From positions 48,393-112,392 of the forward strand of contig RFGF01000088.1 of assembly GCA_003695915.1 (NCBI GenBank): a stretch of DNA of 64,000 nucleotides. Direction: 5' to 3'. This document shows positions 39,907 to 48,058 of this stretch, one piece after another. How positions within the stretch are numbered: the stretch's first letter is position 1; each line of letters begins with the position of its first letter. Made by a program: the position numbers and the translations under genes. Origin of the DNA: Nitrospirota bacterium. Its GTDB lineage: Bacteria > Nitrospirota > Nitrospiria > Nitrospirales > UBA8639. The notes under the pieces were generated by a model. The model was not told the origin of the DNA. It did not search any database and worked only from the letters and a program-made list of their open reading frames with translations.

Positions 39907-40067
39907 ATGCCTCGGGAGAAACACGACGGAACTTTTTAGTGAGGACATTGAGAATTTGAGCAGTCGGTACGCTTGAACGGGCCGACCGAACCGCGCTGCA
40001 GCGTTCATGGCCGAACGGCTGAAATCTCAAGGCCGATGCTGACGAATCCATATGATCCTGGATCAGG

Positions 40068-40865
40068 CTACATGTGCAAGACCTCGATCATGGCCTGGTG
40101 GATCTTGCCGTTACTGGCAAGAATCTGCTTGTCGTAAATGGAAAAGGGGCCGCCATTCCAGTTTGTGACCAGACCCCCGGCTTCTTGGACGATCACAAGT
40201 CCGGCTGCTGTGTCCCATGGATTGAGTTTGCGCTCCCAAAAACCATCGAAACGACCGCAGGCGACGTAACACAGATCCAATGCAGCCGAGCCCGTTCGCC
40301 GCACGCCTTGTGCGCGTAGCGTGAATCGGCAAAACTCTTCCAAATTGTTATCCGGACTGGTCCGCACATCATAGGCGAATCCGGTTACCAACAGCGCATC
40401 ATCCAACTGCTGAATATCCGAGGGCCGGATCGGACGATCGTTGAGCGTCGCCCCGCCATGCCGCCACGCGACAAACTGCTCCTTACGCGTCGGATCATAC
40501 ACGACGCCGAGCACGCATGTCCCTTCATATTCCAGGCCAATCGAAACATTGTAGATGGGAAACCCGTGCGCGAAATTTGTCGTCCCATCCAAGGGATCGA
40601 TGATCCACCGATAGGGCGACTCGCTTGTCTGTTCGCTGGTACGTTCTTCGGCCAGGATTTGATGATCGGGGTAGACTGCGCGAATCATCTCGACAATGGC
40701 GTGCTCCGCCGCTGTATCGGCCTCAGTGAGGAGATCAATGGGCCCTTTTCGCGTAATCGTCACCTGACGGGCAGCAAAGCCTTCCAATACAGCACCGCCG
40801 GCTTGAGCGGCCTGACGCGCGACAGCAACCAATGATTCCATGATCGGAGGATCGAGTTCAGGCAT
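40068..40865 (-). CDS. suhB: Inositol-1-monophosphatase family protein (SuhB-like)
   Basis: Mg-dependent sugar-phosphate phosphatase, 265 aa. It carries both family signatures: the metal site DPLDGTTNFAHG preceded by AEERTSE and, near the C-terminus, WDTAAGLVIVQEAGG. DLLTEAD provides the N-terminal metal-site segment. Likely substrates are inositol monophosphate or related sugar phosphates; some homologues also act in transcription antitermination. It is a single gene with no obvious operon partner. Confidence 0.93.
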   Translation of the reverse strand: MPELDPPIMESLVAVARQAAQAGGAVLEGFAARQVTITRKGPIDLLTEADTAAEHAIVEMIRAVYPDHQILAEERTSEQTSESPYRWIIDPLDGTTNFAHGFPIYNVSIGLEYEGTCVLGVVYDPTRKEQFVAWRHGGATLNDRPIRPSDIQQLDDALLVTGFAYDVRTSPDNNLEEFCRFTLRAQGVRRTGSAALDLCYVACGRFDGFWERKLNPWDTAAGLVIVQEAGGLVTNWNGGPFSIYDKQILASNGKIHQAMIEVLHM

Positions 40866-41113
40866 AATCGTCGTCAGTCATCACCCGTTTTCTTCGGTGT
40901 ACGAGAAGGGCTGCCTTCATGTTCTTCGCATACCGCATTGAATGGTGAAGGGCAAGGGATGTGAAATTCTCGGACAGGGGTCATTATCGGAATTGGCACA
41001 TTGACAAATATTGTATCGGACAGAAGAGTTCTGTGTATCGAGAAGAGGGTAAAAACACGCCGGAAGCAGGTGGCCCTGCCTCCGGCGGCACTACCGGCGG
41101 GATTGCGAGCGGA

Positions 41114-41206
41114 TTATTTTTTCTTCGTTTTGGCTTTGGCCTTGGGTTTGGCTGCGGTGGTGGTTTTCTTTTTCGTGGTGGTTTTCTTCTTCGTTGCTGT
41201 GGCCAA
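41114..41206 (-). CDS. 30-aa lysine/threonine/alanine-rich peptide
   Basis: Very short gene read on the reverse strand from TTG at 41206, with a perfect ribosome site AAAGGAGGTGAG four bases upstream. The 30 residues consist only of Met, Ala, Thr, Lys and one Pro (14 Lys, blocks KKKTTTKKKTTT and KPKAKAK), like a histone-H1 tail. The leader is the same as that of the 28-aa peptide at 1748-1834. Non-specific nucleic-acid binding is a guess. The nearest gene is a possible HARE-HTH protein 65 bp upstream. Confidence 0.65.
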   Translation of the reverse strand: MATATKKKTTTKKKTTTAAKPKAKAKTKKK

Positions 41207-41270
41207 TGCACTCACCTCCTTTCTGGGTTAGACGCGGCTTCGCGTCAGTGAAACATGTCGAGCACGCTTC

Positions 41271-41798
41271 TTACGTGGTCTGTATCTGCGAGCGATCTTC
41301 ATCGATGACCTCGAAGGTATTAGGCGCGACCTTTCGGAATCGCCGATCACGCTTTAGCGACGTGGCGACCGATGTCACCGGTGTCTTTCCTCGTATCTGC
41401 AAGCCGCCTTCGACAAGATGCTGATACAGCTCCTTGGCATGCATAGGGCGCCGTGTCTCTCGAAGAAGGGCATAAGCAGCATCAGGAACGCTCATCCCGA
41501 CGTACTTGCTTCGCCCCAGCAAGATTTCTCGTGACTTGTCCGTAACATCCAAATCCTGTGACGGCCAGACCCCTTTCTCATCCGTAATGATTTGACTCGA
41601 GAGGCTCGCCAATTTCGCTTTATCGGCCTCCACACGATATAACGTCTTTGCCAGCTCGAGGTATTTCTCAATCGTTGTGATCTCTTCATTGAGCCGCTCC
41701 CGTTTTTTGAGAAGATCCTTGAGTTTGCTTTCATACATGCTGATTCGTTGTTCTAAGCCGACGACAATATCCTTTAATTCTGGACTTTGTTCCTCCAT
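41271..41798 (-). CDS. Coiled-coil protein with a C-terminal HARE-HTH-like winged helix
   Basis: A 175-aa soluble protein. Residues about 8-60 form a coiled coil (ISMYESKLKDLLKKRERLNEEI in parts) and about 100-165 resemble the HARE-HTH winged helix (VPDAAYALLRETRRPMHAKEL, VTSVATSLKRDRRFRKVAPNTF). HARE-HTH domains are found in RNA polymerase delta, restriction enzymes and chromatin factors and are thought to bind DNA. The ribosome site is AGAGGA. It is followed by an adjacent Lys-rich peptide gene and preceded by a very AT-rich island, which together hint at a DNA-associated function or at acquisition by transfer. Confidence 0.7.
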   Translation of the reverse strand: MEEQSPELKDIVVGLEQRISMYESKLKDLLKKRERLNEEITTIEKYLELAKTLYRVEADKAKLASLSSQIITDEKGVWPSQDLDVTDKSREILLGRSKYVGMSVPDAAYALLRETRRPMHAKELYQHLVEGGLQIRGKTPVTSVATSLKRDRRFRKVAPNTFEVIDEDRSQIQTT

Positions 41799-41825
41799 CT
41801 TTCATCCTCTTCATATCGCGTATGC

Positions 41826-41854
41826 TTTTTATCATTGTTTCAAAGCAAAGTCAA
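41826..41854 (-). promoter_or_regulatory. Candidate sigma-70 promoter for the HARE-HTH gene
   Basis: Reverse-strand -35 element TTGACT (41849-41854) and -10 element TAAAAA (41826-41831) separated by 17 bp, 28 bp upstream of the ATG at 41798. The -35 box is a good match and the -10 box fair. Confidence 0.4.
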
Positions 41855-41948
41855 CAAGATAGCTTTAAAATTCTTAGAGCGGTAATCATTTAAAGATGCA
41901 AAATAAAAAACTAGCATGCTCATATTAAAAATTTTCAAGCAAGCATAA

Positions 41949-41986
41949 ATTCATAGCATATGTTTGTATTTTATCTTGCTATGAAT
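41949..41986. repeat. Inverted repeat in the AT-rich island
   Basis: Perfect 10-bp arms ATTCATAGCA (41949-41958) and TGCTATGAAT (41977-41986) with an 18-bp spacer. Possible operator or hairpin between the HARE-HTH gene and rlmN. Confidence 0.6.
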
Positions 41987-42117
41987 GCCAGTTATTGTAG
42001 TTTTTAAAAGTTACTTGTAAGTACAATTTTCAACTTGTACAAGCTCGATTACTGTTTTGCTTTAAACGGATTAAAGCATCAAGAAGCACCAGAAGGTCTT
42101 GTGACCTACAGATCCCT

Positions 42118-43275
42118 ATGTTAGGTTGCTTTGCTATGAATGTGCTGGGACCGATTGCGGACATGCCATCAACGACATTACCAAACTTGCTGGCACTTTC
42201 TAGCGAGCAGCTTTGCCGGTTGGTCGCTGACTTGGGATGGCCGCGCTATCGCGCGACGCAAATTCTTCAATGGCTGTATCAACATCGGGTTCGCGATATT
42301 CGGGCCATGACCAATTTACCCCTCGATCAGCGAGCCACGTTATGCCGAATGGCCGCAATCGAACGGGCGTCGGATGTCCAATGTCTGGTCGGAGCGGATG
42401 GCACGCGGAAATTCCTGTGGTCTCCGGTACCGAATCTCTCTGTCGAAACCATCCTCATTCCGGAAGGACGGCGATTGACGCTCTGTGTCTCGAGCCAGAT
42501 TGGCTGTACGCTGGATTGTTCGTTCTGTTTGACGGGACAGATGGGATGGAAACGCAATTTGCGGGCCCATGAAATTGTCGAGCAAGTGTTGATCGCTCAA
42601 GACCATCTTCTCCCGCCCCAACGGATTACGTCACTCGTCTTCATGGGAATGGGAGAGCCGCTCGCCAACATCGATGCCGTGTCCGAGGCCATCGGTCGTC
42701 TGACCAACGCGGAATGGGGATTAGGTTTTTCGCCGCGCCGAATCACGCTGTCGACGGCGGGCATGGTCGCTCGATTTGCAGATATTGCTCGTTTAGGGGT
42801 CAATCTCGCCGTCTCGTTAAACGCCACAACGGACGAGCAGCGTCAACTGCTCATGCCGGCGATCAATCGCCTGTATCCCCTCGAGCAATTGATCGCGGGG
42901 TGCCGAGAGTATTCGCAGAAGACAGAATGCTGTCTGACGATCGAATATGTTATGCTTGCGGGCGTCAATGATACGATGCACGACGCTCGGCGGTTGGTTC
43001 AGTTGTTGAGGGGGATCCGCTGCAAAGTCAATCTCATTCCTTTTAACGAATTTGCAAGCAGCTCCTATCGTCGGCCGAATGAAACGGTCGTCCGGCAGTT
43101 TCAAGCGGTGCTCCGACATGCCGGCTTTGACGTCTTTGTCAGGAAAAGTCGGGGCTCGGATATCCTGGGGGCCTGCGGCCAACTTGGGTACATTCCTCGC
43201 GCTTCAGCGTACTCCAGAGTTCCAACAGCTTCAGCGGCAACGCAACATGAACGCCTCGTGTACGAACATGGTTGA
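42118..43275 (+). CDS. rlmN: Dual-specificity 23S rRNA/tRNA adenine C2-methyltransferase
   Basis: Radical-SAM methyltransferase of the RlmN/Cfr family, 385 aa, making m2A2503 in 23S rRNA and m2A37 in tRNA. The [4Fe-4S] motif is CTLDCSFC (Cys130, Cys134, Cys137); GMGEPLAN is the SAM-binding GxxE segment; the methyl-carrying Cys is in GSDILGACGQL near the C-terminus. It can start at ATG 42118 or 42136. The end overlaps larE by 8 bp. The upstream region is the AT-rich island. Confidence 0.95.
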   Translation: MLGCFAMNVLGPIADMPSTTLPNLLALSSEQLCRLVADLGWPRYRATQILQWLYQHRVRDIRAMTNLPLDQRATLCRMAAIERASDVQCLVGADGTRKFLWSPVPNLSVETILIPEGRRLTLCVSSQIGCTLDCSFCLTGQMGWKRNLRAHEIVEQVLIAQDHLLPPQRITSLVFMGMGEPLANIDAVSEAIGRLTNAEWGLGFSPRRITLSTAGMVARFADIARLGVNLAVSLNATTDEQRQLLMPAINRLYPLEQLIAGCREYSQKTECCLTIEYVMLAGVNDTMHDARRLVQLLRGIRCKVNLIPFNEFASSSYRRPNETVVRQFQAVLRHAGFDVFVRKSRGSDILGACGQLGYIPRASAYSRVPTASAATQHERLVYEHG

Positions 43276-44077
43276 CCATCCTGCGCTTTTTCACAAATAC
43301 GAAGTCCTTCGGGATATCTTTCGACGACTCGGATCGTCGCTGGTAGCGTTTTCCGGCGGTATCGATAGTTCGTTGCTCTTGAAAGTGGCGCATGAGACGT
43401 TGGGTGAAAAAGCGATTGGCGTAACGGCTGTTTCGCCGACCTTTCCAGCCATCGAGTTGGAAACGGTTCGGCGAGTCGCTGAAGAGATCGGCGCCGCGCT
43501 ACAGATCGTGGAAACCGACCAACTGCAAATTGCGGAGTTCGTGCGCAACGATGCGTCAAGATGTTTTCATTGCAAAACCGATTTGTATCAACGCTTAGAT
43601 CATATTCGGCGGAAACTGGGTTTTGAGGGGATCGTCGACGGAACACATCTGGACGATCTCGGGGATGATCGACCGGGAGTATTGGCGGCGAGAGCCTTTG
43701 GCGTCAGAAGTCCATTGGTGGAAGCCGGACTGGGGAAATCCGAGATCAGGGCGTTGGCCAAAGCCCTGGGCTTGTCGAATTGGGACAAACCTGCCGCTGC
43801 CTGCTTATCGTCTCGAATCCCCCGAGGAAGCCCGATTTCACGGATGAAGCTCGCGCGAATTGAACGGGCCGAAGCGCTTCTTCTGCGCGAAGGCGTTCGT
43901 CAGGTCCGTGTTCGAGATCATGACGGCATTGCGCGAATCGAACTCGATCCAGATTCGATGGCCCTCTTGCACGATCCCTTGAGGAGAGAACGGATCGCTG
44001 GGGAACTCAAAGCCTATGGATTTCGCTTTGTGACCTTGGATCTGGAGGGTTATCGTTCAGGAAGTACGAATGGATGA
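43268..44077 (+). CDS. larE: LarE-type ATP-dependent sacrificial sulfur transferase
   Basis: PP-loop enzyme, 269 aa, of the LarE family that makes the thiolated nickel-pincer cofactor. ATP-binding SGGIDSS (29-35) is intact. Three Cys are placed as in LarE enzymes that bind a cluster: Cys99 and Cys102 (RCFHCK) and Cys179 (AAACLSSRIP). LarB and LarC are not in the window. The ATG at 43268 overlaps rlmN, so expression is probably coupled. Other ExsB-like ATP pyrophosphatases have similar folds, but the AACLSSRIP segment is characteristic of LarE. Confidence 0.88.
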   Translation: MVDHPALFHKYEVLRDIFRRLGSSLVAFSGGIDSSLLLKVAHETLGEKAIGVTAVSPTFPAIELETVRRVAEEIGAALQIVETDQLQIAEFVRNDASRCFHCKTDLYQRLDHIRRKLGFEGIVDGTHLDDLGDDRPGVLAARAFGVRSPLVEAGLGKSEIRALAKALGLSNWDKPAAACLSSRIPRGSPISRMKLARIERAEALLLREGVRQVRVRDHDGIARIELDPDSMALLHDPLRRERIAGELKAYGFRFVTLDLEGYRSGSTNG

Positions 44078-44137
44078 TGAGTCGGGCGGAGAAGAGTATG
44101 CCTGCGAAAGATTCAGGCATGAAATTGGCCAACAAAG

Positions 44138-44165
44138 GAGAAGCGCTCGCATGCGAGCGCTTCTC
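44138..44165. terminator. 28-bp perfect palindrome between larE and atpF
   Basis: Arms GAGAAGCGCTCG and CGAGCGCTTCTC around central CATG, centred near 44151. It lies in the 86-bp gap between convergent genes and covers the first bases of the atpF stop codon. It probably ends transcription in one or both directions, though T-tracts are weak. Confidence 0.55.
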
Positions 44166-44688
44166 ATGGCCGAGCGGTTTTGCCGTTTCCATACGTAGCT
44201 GCAACAGCTTCTAGGGCCTCTTGAGCCAAACGCTTGTGATCATCGCTGGTCACGCTGCGCTCGAGAACTTTCTCCGCAACGAGAATCGCCAAGTCCGCCG
44301 TCTGCTCGCGAATCTCTTCTAGGGCCTTTCGACGCTGCCGATCGATTTCTTGAGCCGTTTCCGCTTGGATCCGTTCCGATTCAGCGCGGAGTCGCTGCTC
44401 GTTTTCTTCCAGAAGCCGTTGAGCCTTGTTCTTGGCATCGGCGATGATCGCTTCGGCTTCTCGTCCGGCTGCTTGTAGTTTGGCTTCGTATTCTTTGAGT
44501 CGCTGTTCGGCAGCAAGGCGATTCTGTTCCGCCTGTTCGATGCTCTGGCGAATTTTTTGTTCTCGGATTTCCAGGCTCTCCAGGATCGGGGGGAGGGCAT
44601 ATTTATACAAAACCCACAACAGGATGGCGAAGGAGACGACTTCCCAAAAGATCAACGAGGAAAAAAAATGGGTGTCGAATTGAGGCAT
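44164..44688 (-). CDS. atpF: ATP synthase F0 subunit b
   Basis: Peripheral-stalk subunit of the membrane F0 sector, 174 aa. One N-terminal membrane helix (about 10-28, FWEVVSFAILLWVLYKYALP) is followed by a long charged coiled coil (35-140) of the expected type with many Glu, Arg and Gln. Length is close to standard b subunits. It is last in the atpI/Z-atpB-atpE-atpF order; the delta, alpha, gamma, beta and epsilon genes that usually follow are not here, and larE occupies the next position on the other strand. Confidence 0.94.
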   Translation of the reverse strand: MPQFDTHFFSSLIFWEVVSFAILLWVLYKYALPPILESLEIREQKIRQSIEQAEQNRLAAEQRLKEYEAKLQAAGREAEAIIADAKNKAQRLLEENEQRLRAESERIQAETAQEIDRQRRKALEEIREQTADLAILVAEKVLERSVTSDDHKRLAQEALEAVAATYGNGKTARP

Positions 44689-44709
44689 GACCAGAGTTCC
44701 TTCGATTGA

Positions 44710-44937
44710 TCAGCGCAAGCCCATGATAATGAAAGCAATAACCAGTCCATACAAGGCGATGGCTTCGACCAGGGCGAACCCAATCCACATGTATTTCCCC
44801 ACTCGGCCCTCCGCTTCCGGTTGACGGGCTACGGCTTCGATCATTTTCCCAAAAATATACCCGATGCCCACGCCCGCTCCCGCAAACCCCGCGGCAGCCA
44901 GGCCCATTCCGAGTAATGCTGCGGCTGCTGAATCCAT
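44710..44937 (-). CDS. atpE: ATP synthase F0 subunit c
   Basis: Proteolipid ring subunit, 75 aa, two membrane hairpin helices. The ion-binding carboxylate is the Glu in FALVEAIALYG of helix 2. The conserved polar loop RQPEAEG is present. Helix 1 lacks the Gln and helix 2 the VEST pattern of sodium types, so protons are expected. The ATG at 44937 was chosen over 44955 because GGAGG lies ten bases upstream of it. Confidence 0.94.
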   Translation of the reverse strand: MDSAAAALLGMGLAAAGFAGAGVGIGYIFGKMIEAVARQPEAEGRVGKYMWIGFALVEAIALYGLVIAFIIMGLR

Positions 44938-44994
44938 TGTGTGTTCATCCTCCATGTGTTTAGGGGTGAGTGTAAACCGGCTGACAATCCTGGT

Positions 44995-45726
44995 CTAATG
45001 GAGATGGATCGCATCTCCTAAATAGACACACGTTAAAATGGTAAAAATATACGCTTGAATAAACGCGATGCCGACTTCGAGTCCATAAAGGGCAATGGTG
45101 AAGGCAAAAGGCAGCCATCCGATCAACATCCCACCGGCAATCGTGAGGCCGAAGAGCACGCCCAAGATGACGTGCCCTGCGGTCATGTTGGCAAAAAGCC
45201 GCACCGCTAGAGCCAATGGGCGCGCTAATTGACTGATGATCTCGATGGGAATGACTAGCGGCAGCAACCAACCAGGGGTACCAGACGGGGTCAGAATCTG
45301 CAAAAACTTGATCCCGTGAAGTTTGATGCCCACCAAAATGCTCAGCACGTACACGCTTATCGCGAGGACGGCCGTGACGACCAATTGGCTGGTGACCGTA
45401 TAGGATCCCGGTACGAGACCCAGAAGGTTGCAAAATAAAATGAACAAAAAGAGCGTCGTAATCAAGGGGAAGAACCTCAGCCCTTCTTTCCCCATGGTGT
45501 CCAGGATCATGGAGCGGATGAAATCCACGAGCAATTCGGCAACATTTTGGAGTTTGGTCGGCACGAGCGCGCGGGTTCGACCTGCTTGCATCATCAAGCC
45601 GGTTACCACGGCGACGACGATCCACATCGTGATGGTCGCTTTGTTCAGCGAAATATCCAGCCCGAGCAACGAGAGAGGGACATAGGTATGAAGTTCAAAT
45701 GGATGAAGAGGATTTTCCAAGCTCAA
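44995..45726 (-). CDS. atpB: ATP synthase F0 subunit a
   Basis: Proton channel subunit, 243 aa, with five to six membrane helices. The essential Arg is in the family motif SQLARPLALAVRLFANMTAGH, and the C-terminus carries FAFTIALYGLEVGIAFIQAYIFTIL in parts. It sits between the AtpI/Z-like gene and atpE in the standard F0 order. Confidence 0.95.
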   Translation of the reverse strand: MSLENPLHPFELHTYVPLSLLGLDISLNKATITMWIVVAVVTGLMMQAGRTRALVPTKLQNVAELLVDFIRSMILDTMGKEGLRFFPLITTLFLFILFCNLLGLVPGSYTVTSQLVVTAVLAISVYVLSILVGIKLHGIKFLQILTPSGTPGWLLPLVIPIEIISQLARPLALAVRLFANMTAGHVILGVLFGLTIAGGMLIGWLPFAFTIALYGLEVGIAFIQAYIFTILTCVYLGDAIHLH

Positions 45727-45744
45727 ACTCCCCGGGTTTCGCTT

Positions 45745-45960
45745 TTATTTCCAGTGTTGAAACGTCCGATAGGCATTACGAATTCCCGCCGCCAATCCCA
45801 GCACGAGCCCGACGATCAGCGCCCACGGACTTGACTCCAGTACGTACGTATCGGTCAGCCAACCGAGCACACCACCCACGATCAATGCAGCCAAAAGATC
45901 CGTGCCGATTCGCAGTGCCTGCCCCAATCCGGCAAAGAGTGGATGCTCAGATGGCGCCAT
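45745..45960 (-). CDS. AtpI/AtpZ-like small membrane protein
   Basis: A 71-aa protein with two membrane helices (about 20-37 and 46-63) separated by a short polar loop, and a C-terminal basic RNAYRTFQHWK. Proteins of this kind (AtpI or AtpZ) precede F0 genes and assist assembly or ion transport. The ATG at 45960 gives the natural N-terminus; an upstream in-frame Met at 46026 is less likely. Confidence 0.78.
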   Translation of the reverse strand: MAPSEHPLFAGLGQALRIGTDLLAALIVGGVLGWLTDTYVLESSPWALIVGLVLGLAAGIRNAYRTFQHWK

Positions 45961-46165
45961 TGTTCGCTGGTAAGCCGGGCAATTGGGTGGGAGTCGATTC
46001 AAGCAAAATGAGTCAGACGTTGTCAAGCAAATCGCACGCCTATCTTCCGGCTATCCAAGGCCGGTCCGCTTCTGAATCGGGATCACCGATAGACAGCTCC
46101 GTACGGAAATGCCGTATGAGAAAAGGCGTGCTCAAACAATGCTGGCGACCCATGTTGCAAAGATA

Positions 46166-46678
46166 TCATTCATCAGTGGAATCGGGTCGATATCCGTCGC
46201 TCTTGAAGCTGAGCAGCCGTGGTGTGCATTCCTCTCGAATGGATGCCGCGACGCTTTGAGCTGCCCGGCGAACCGGCTCAGATATGGGCTCCCCGACGAT
46301 CGTTGTCCCCGTCTCGATCCCATAGACGGTCAGCTGAGCGGGGAGGAGGTTGAGCGCATATCCCATCGTCAAGACTTCCCCGATCCCGAAGGCGTGGGTG
46401 GACGGCGAAGAGGGGTGCCAGGTCCATTGCGCGATTAGGTCAAGATCGCGTGGTATTTCAAGCCGAATACAGGTTCCGGGTTCCTGTCCGCTTTGTACCG
46501 CGTCGACGAGCACGACCTGCGTCGCTCCCTCCATCAAATCCAAGAGGCCGAATCCGGCCAGATCGGCGTCCACGATCTCCAAACGAGACACACGATAAGC
46601 GCGAAGATAAGCGGTCACCAACAGGCCGACGGCATCGTCGCTCGCTGTGCGATTGCCGATTCCGATTACGCGCAGCAT
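46166..46678 (-). CDS. [NiFe]-hydrogenase maturation protease
   Basis: Endopeptidase of the HyaD/HycI family, 170 aa, which removes the C-terminal tail of the large subunit after nickel insertion. It has the opening VIGIGNRTASDDAVG with the conserved Asp that binds nickel, and the second metal-ligand region EIVDADLAGFG plus STHAFGIGEVL with the conserved His. It is located 39 bp downstream of the large subunit, whose tail after DPCISCATH is its likely substrate. Confidence 0.9.
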   Translation of the reverse strand: MLRVIGIGNRTASDDAVGLLVTAYLRAYRVSRLEIVDADLAGFGLLDLMEGATQVVLVDAVQSGQEPGTCIRLEIPRDLDLIAQWTWHPSSPSTHAFGIGEVLTMGYALNLLPAQLTVYGIETGTTIVGEPISEPVRRAAQSVAASIREECTPRLLSFKSDGYRPDSTDE

Positions 46679-46717
46679 GTTGCGAATATCTTTCCCAACG
46701 TTCCGGTGGATATGCCG

Positions 46718-48058
46718 TCACGGGTAATGGCGATGCGTTCGGACAAGCGCCGATGACTCGCTGCGATGAAGGTGTAGTTTCAAAAAATGGGTGGCGCACG
46801 AAATACAGGGGTCATAGGACCGAATAAGCCGCTCGCATCCTTGAGCGATCTTGCTAGTAGGCAGATGCAGAACATGAGGGAGATACGTACGTAAGTCGTC
46901 CTCGATCCTGAGTTGGTTTTGCGAGGTTGGCGGAACGATTTTCGCTTCCCGAATGGTCCCGTCGTGCCCGACCAGATAACGATGATACAGTAATCCCCGT
47001 GGCGCTTCTGTTGCGGCCATGCCCACACCTTCCTTGATGGTGACGGGAACGGCCGGCATGGAGGGTGGGGTATAGGCCTCAATAAACCGCACAGCCTCGT
47101 CCAGCGCAAACACCACTTCAACGGCTCGTGCGACAATGCTCAGCGACGCACGCCGAAACGGAAGGCGAAGCCCGGTGGCGTCCAGGGCTTGTTTCGCCAA
47201 CGGCGGTAATCGATCGACATTGAGGTGCAGGCGTGCCAGCGGGCCAGCCAAATACGATGCGCCATCGAGCGTGCATTGAAGCGCATGACTGTGAGGCACC
47301 TGCCGTTCGTGAAACCGCTCTTCGAAGGCGCTGGCGGGGATGGAGAGGCCTCGATTCGAAGCAATGAGCCCTTCGTTCATCGGATATTCCACCGAGGATT
47401 GAAGGGCGACGAACGTGTAATCCTGCTCGGGACCCGGAAAATCGAACCCCGCCACCCACCGGAGGGTCTCCAAGGCGGCATCGCGAGCCCAACGCAGTTC
47501 GTCTGCGAGCGCCTGGAGTTCGCGTGGAAGGGGAACTCGAGAAAACCCACCGAGCGTGACGGAAACCGGATGGACGGATCGCCCGCCCAAGCAGGCGAGC
47601 AAGGCGTTCCCTGCCTTTTTGATGCGCAAGCCTCGCTTGACAAGGTCAGGGTGATGGCGGGCCATGTCCATGCCGCTCTCATACCCCAGAAAATCAGGGG
47701 CATGCAGCAAGTACATATGCAGGGCGTGGCTTTCGATCCATTCCGCACAATACAGCAACCGCCGAAGCCGACGGATAGCGTCGGGAATACCCACTTGGAA
47801 AATCGGTTCGAGCGCATGAACCGCGCTCATTTGATACGCGACCGGGCAGATGCCACAAATCCGAGCGACGAAATCGGGGACTTCACGGGCATGGCGCCCG
47901 CGTAGAAACTCTTCAAAAAATCGGGGCGGCTCGAAAATACGGAGTTGAACGTCTTCCACTTGCTGATTTCGCACGGTGACGTGCAAGGCACCTTCGCCTT
48001 CCACGCGCGTGAGCATGTCAACCTTGATTGTGCGTGTCTTCGGTGGATTCCCAGGCAT
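46718..48058 (-). CDS. hydA: Group 3b [NiFe] hydrogenase, large (alpha) subunit
   Basis: Catalytic subunit holding the NiFe site, 446 aa. The N-terminal pair is RICGICPVA (Cys68, Cys71) and the C-terminal pair is DPCISCATH (Cys418, Cys421). About 22 residues after His424 should be removed by the maturation protease. I chose ATG 48058, with GAGGAAA upstream, which overlaps the small-subunit gene by 41 bp. The DPCISCATH form and partner genes fit bidirectional NADP-linked group 3b (sulfhydrogenase) enzymes. No accessory hyp genes are in the window. Confidence 0.93.
   Translation of the reverse strand: MPGNPPKTRTIKVDMLTRVEGEGALHVTVRNQQVEDVQLRIFEPPRFFEEFLRGRHAREVPDFVARICGICPVAYQMSAVHALEPIFQVGIPDAIRRLRRLLYCAEWIESHALHMYLLHAPDFLGYESGMDMARHHPDLVKRGLRIKKAGNALLACLGGRSVHPVSVTLGGFSRVPLPRELQALADELRWARDAALETLRWVAGFDFPGPEQDYTFVALQSSVEYPMNEGLIASNRGLSIPASAFEERFHERQVPHSHALQCTLDGASYLAGPLARLHLNVDRLPPLAKQALDATGLRLPFRRASLSIVARAVEVVFALDEAVRFIEAYTPPSMPAVPVTIKEGVGMAATEAPRGLLYHRYLVGHDGTIREAKIVPPTSQNQLRIEDDLRTYLPHVLHLPTSKIAQGCERLIRSYDPCISCATHFLKLHLHRSESSALVRTHRHYP

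Larger units (their letters stand above)
41799..42117. other. Very AT-rich island between divergent genes
   Basis: About 320 bp with markedly lower G+C than all surrounding sequence, containing no supportable gene. It includes runs of A and T, the palindrome CTTGTACAAG near 42036 and an inverted repeat at 41949-41986. It could be a promoter region with nucleoid-protein sites or a remnant of foreign DNA. Confidence 0.6.

Noticed and set aside
41090..41206. Alternative frame from ATT at 41207 giving an acidic, His/Gln-rich peptide
   Set aside because: ATT is an unlikely start, while TTG in the neighbouring frame gives the H1-like composition shared with the gene at 1748.
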